A stretch of DNA of 64,000 bases from Streptomyces sp. NBC_00289. GTDB taxonomy: Bacteria > Actinomycetota > Actinomycetes > Streptomycetales > Streptomycetaceae. Positions 62,636-64,000 of this stretch are shown piece by piece; position 1 is the first letter of the stretch; each line of letters opens with the position of its first letter. The stretch spans positions 8,370,001 to 8,434,000 of the forward strand of contig NZ_CP108046.1 in assembly GCF_041435115.1 (NCBI RefSeq), in the 5' to 3' direction. The position numbers and the translations under genes are program-made. Below the pieces are notes generated by a model. It was given only the letters and a program-made list of their open reading frames with translations. It was not told the origin of the DNA and did not search any database.

Positions 62636-63379
62636 GTGCTGCGCATCATCGACGCCCGAACCGGCGAGCCCGTCGACGCCGCCCCCGCCCGACGGGGCCT
62701 GACCCGGGTCGTGGCCCATGCCCCGGGCTCCGACACCAGTGCCCTGCGGGTGCTGCTGGTCGCCGACCTCCTCGTCCGGACCCTGGAGCTCGGCGGCACG
62801 CCGGTCTGGGCGCTGCTGACCGGTGAGCGGGAGCAGGCGGAGCTGCGGGCGGGCGCCGCGGACCTCGGCATCCGGCCGTTCGAGGACAGCCGGGACGTCA
62901 GCGCGGGTCTGGGCGAGGCCCAGGTCATCCAGGTGGCGGGGAAGGGCGTGGCCGTGCCGGAGGGAGTACGGGTCGAGGTCGCGCAGGTCGACGTGGAACC
63001 GTCCGCCGGGCCGGCTGCCGGGCCCGGTCCGTTCGTCGGCGCCGATCCCGCCGCGCTTCGCCTCGCCCTGGTCTCCCGGGAGCGCGGCACACCCCTGCGG
63101 CTCGACGCGGAGGCGCTGGGCGACGCCGAGGAGACCCTCGCGCGCTGGCGTCGCGCGGTCGCGGGCTGGGCGCGCAAGCCGTCGCGGCCCGTCCCCGACG
63201 AGGTGCGCGTACAGCTCCGCGACGCCTGGGAGGACGACCTGAACGTGCCCGAGGTCCTGCGCCTCCTGCGCTCGGTGGAGACCTCGGACCTGCCGGACGG
63301 CGCCCGCTTCGAGACGTACGCCTACGCGGACCGGCTGCTCGGCCTCGAACTCACCCGCGACCTGGGATCGCCGCTGTGA
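62636..63379 (+). CDS. Degenerate cysteinyl-tRNA synthetase/MshC-like protein
   Basis: Protein of 247 aa that resembles a shrunken CysRS or MshC: LRIIDARTGEPVDAAP opens like the N-terminal strand, VADLLVRTLELGG like helix two, and the C-terminal LRDAWEDDLNVPEVLRLLRS like the DALR helices. The zinc ligands, HIGH and KMSKS motifs are absent, so it should not aminoacylate. Leaderless GTG 62636 after TACGCT and 6 nt. Coupled by GTGA to the SixA gene. Confidence 0.65.
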   Translation: MLRIIDARTGEPVDAAPARRGLTRVVAHAPGSDTSALRVLLVADLLVRTLELGGTPVWALLTGEREQAELRAGAADLGIRPFEDSRDVSAGLGEAQVIQVAGKGVAVPEGVRVEVAQVDVEPSAGPAAGPGPFVGADPAALRLALVSRERGTPLRLDAEALGDAEETLARWRRAVAGWARKPSRPVPDEVRVQLRDAWEDDLNVPEVLRLLRSVETSDLPDGARFETYAYADRLLGLELTRDLGSPL

Positions 63380-63918
63380 CCGCGCGGTCGGGAGCAGGCC
63401 CGCTGCGCCGGCTGGTCGTGCTGCGGCATGCCAAGTCCGCCTGGCCCGAGGGCGTCGCCGACCACGAGCGCCCGCTCGCTCCGCGCGGCCGCCGGGACGC
63501 GCCCGCGGTGGGCCGTGCGCTCGCCGAGGCCGACTGCCTGCCGGATCTCGCCCTGTGCTCCACCGCCGTACGCGCCCGTCAGACCTGGGACCTGGCCGCC
63601 GCCCAGTGGGCCACCCCGCCGCCGGTGCGCCACGACGCCCGGCTGTACGCCGCCGACGTGGCCGAGCTGACGGAGGTCCTGCACGGCGTGGCGGCCCAGG
63701 TCGAGACGCTGCTGCTGGTCGGCCACAACCCCGGCCTCGAGGAACTCGTCCTCGAACTCGCCGGAGACGGCCTGGGTGACGCGCTGGACCGGGTCCGCGT
63801 GAAGTTCCCGACCTCGGCGGTGGCCGTCCTGGCCTGGCACGGCCCGTCCTGGCGTGCTCTGGCCCCCGGTACGGCGCTGCTGACGGACCTGATCGTGGCG
63901 CGCGGGACGAAACGCTGA
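63376..63918 (+). CDS. SixA-type histidine phosphatase
   Basis: Phosphohistidine phosphatase-like protein of 180 aa. RHAKSAW is the catalytic RHG/RHA box, ALCSTAVRARQTW and VGHNPGLEEL give the second His. SixA dephosphorylates phosphohistidine in phosphorelays; the partner is unknown. GTG 63376 overlaps the previous TGA. Last gene; 63919-64000 shows no feature. Confidence 0.9.
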   Translation: MTARSGAGPLRRLVVLRHAKSAWPEGVADHERPLAPRGRRDAPAVGRALAEADCLPDLALCSTAVRARQTWDLAAAQWATPPPVRHDARLYAADVAELTEVLHGVAAQVETLLLVGHNPGLEELVLELAGDGLGDALDRVRVKFPTSAVAVLAWHGPSWRALAPGTALLTDLIVARGTKR

Positions 63919-64000
63919 GCCGGGGTCTGTCACCCGGAGACGCACGAGCCGTGGCCCGCGCCCCGGCGCGGACATCCGCGAGAGCGCGTTTCCCGTGTGG

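Overview
The window reads as a chromosomal segment of a Streptomyces or a very close relative. GC is near 72 percent with strong third-position GC bias, and GTG starts are frequent. Many promoters place the first base of the start codon 6-8 nt after a TAnnnT hexamer, so the mRNAs should be leaderless. Family-restricted genes typical of the genus are present: DUF5999, an HdeD/SHOCT membrane block, a second divergent EF-Tu, and a Lnt/Gfo-Idh pair. I see no rRNA, tRNA, CRISPR array, transposase, integrase or large biosynthetic cluster. Content is mostly housekeeping and environmental-response genes in short operons.

Layout. 1-4911: end of a sugar ABC importer operon (binding protein, two permeases) followed by a secreted GH10 xylanase and a convergent LacI regulator, i.e. 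a xylan-use locus. 5122-12059: small conserved proteins, a GCS2-type carboxylate-amine ligase, a VWA/solute-binding hybrid, a CPBP protease and a PhzF protein. 12351-18370: membrane and stress block with an MFS pump deletion remnant, a K+ channel carrying a 43-bp palindrome inside its coding sequence, HdeD, SHOCT and a GATase II. 18458-28341: regulators (PadR, MocR, LysR) beside four flavin- or drug-type accessory genes and three DMT exporters, one behind a leader-peptide attenuator. 28426-33054: F420/PPOX and isochorismatase-like genes sharing a long operator, a Rieske lipoprotein, a HipA-like kinase/DUF3037 pair and two SDR genes. 33180-38468: peptide-binding lipoprotein, uracil-DNA glycosylase, TPR protein, DinB, Gfo/Idh/MocA. 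38392-46920: Lnt, SDR, CPT-like kinase, UppP, HxlR/thiolase, TVP38 and an AlkD-like protein. 47216-55778: EF-Tu3, heptamer repeat tracts, a spermidine-synthase-like protein, GalU, a sigma/zinc-finger/ricin hybrid, DedA and gamma carbonic anhydrase. 55894-63918: acyltransferase, a fourth DMT exporter, XRE/cupin regulator, YbaK, CDF/ArsR metal pair, PobA, a CoA-binding protein, a CysRS-like protein and a SixA phosphatase.

How the parts work together. The most interesting regulatory pattern is a promoter of the form TTGTCAGTG-N8-TAnnnT before ung, before the TPR gene, and before the small-ORF/CPT-kinase operon. This is the architecture known for PafBC-dependent DNA-damage promoters in mycobacteria, and it would tie three separate loci into one damage response. 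Other strong cis signals are a 17/20 inverted repeat between divergent genes at 28909-28952, three direct repeats between the HxlR gene and its thiolase neighbour, and a 16-bp perfect inverted repeat at the DedA promoter. The window is also unusually rich in small tandem duplications. At three loci the duplicated unit contains the 3' end and stop codon of a gene (20530-20601, 23091-23317, 58981-59040), and at a fourth (26011-26410) a nested repeat array runs through a stop codon.
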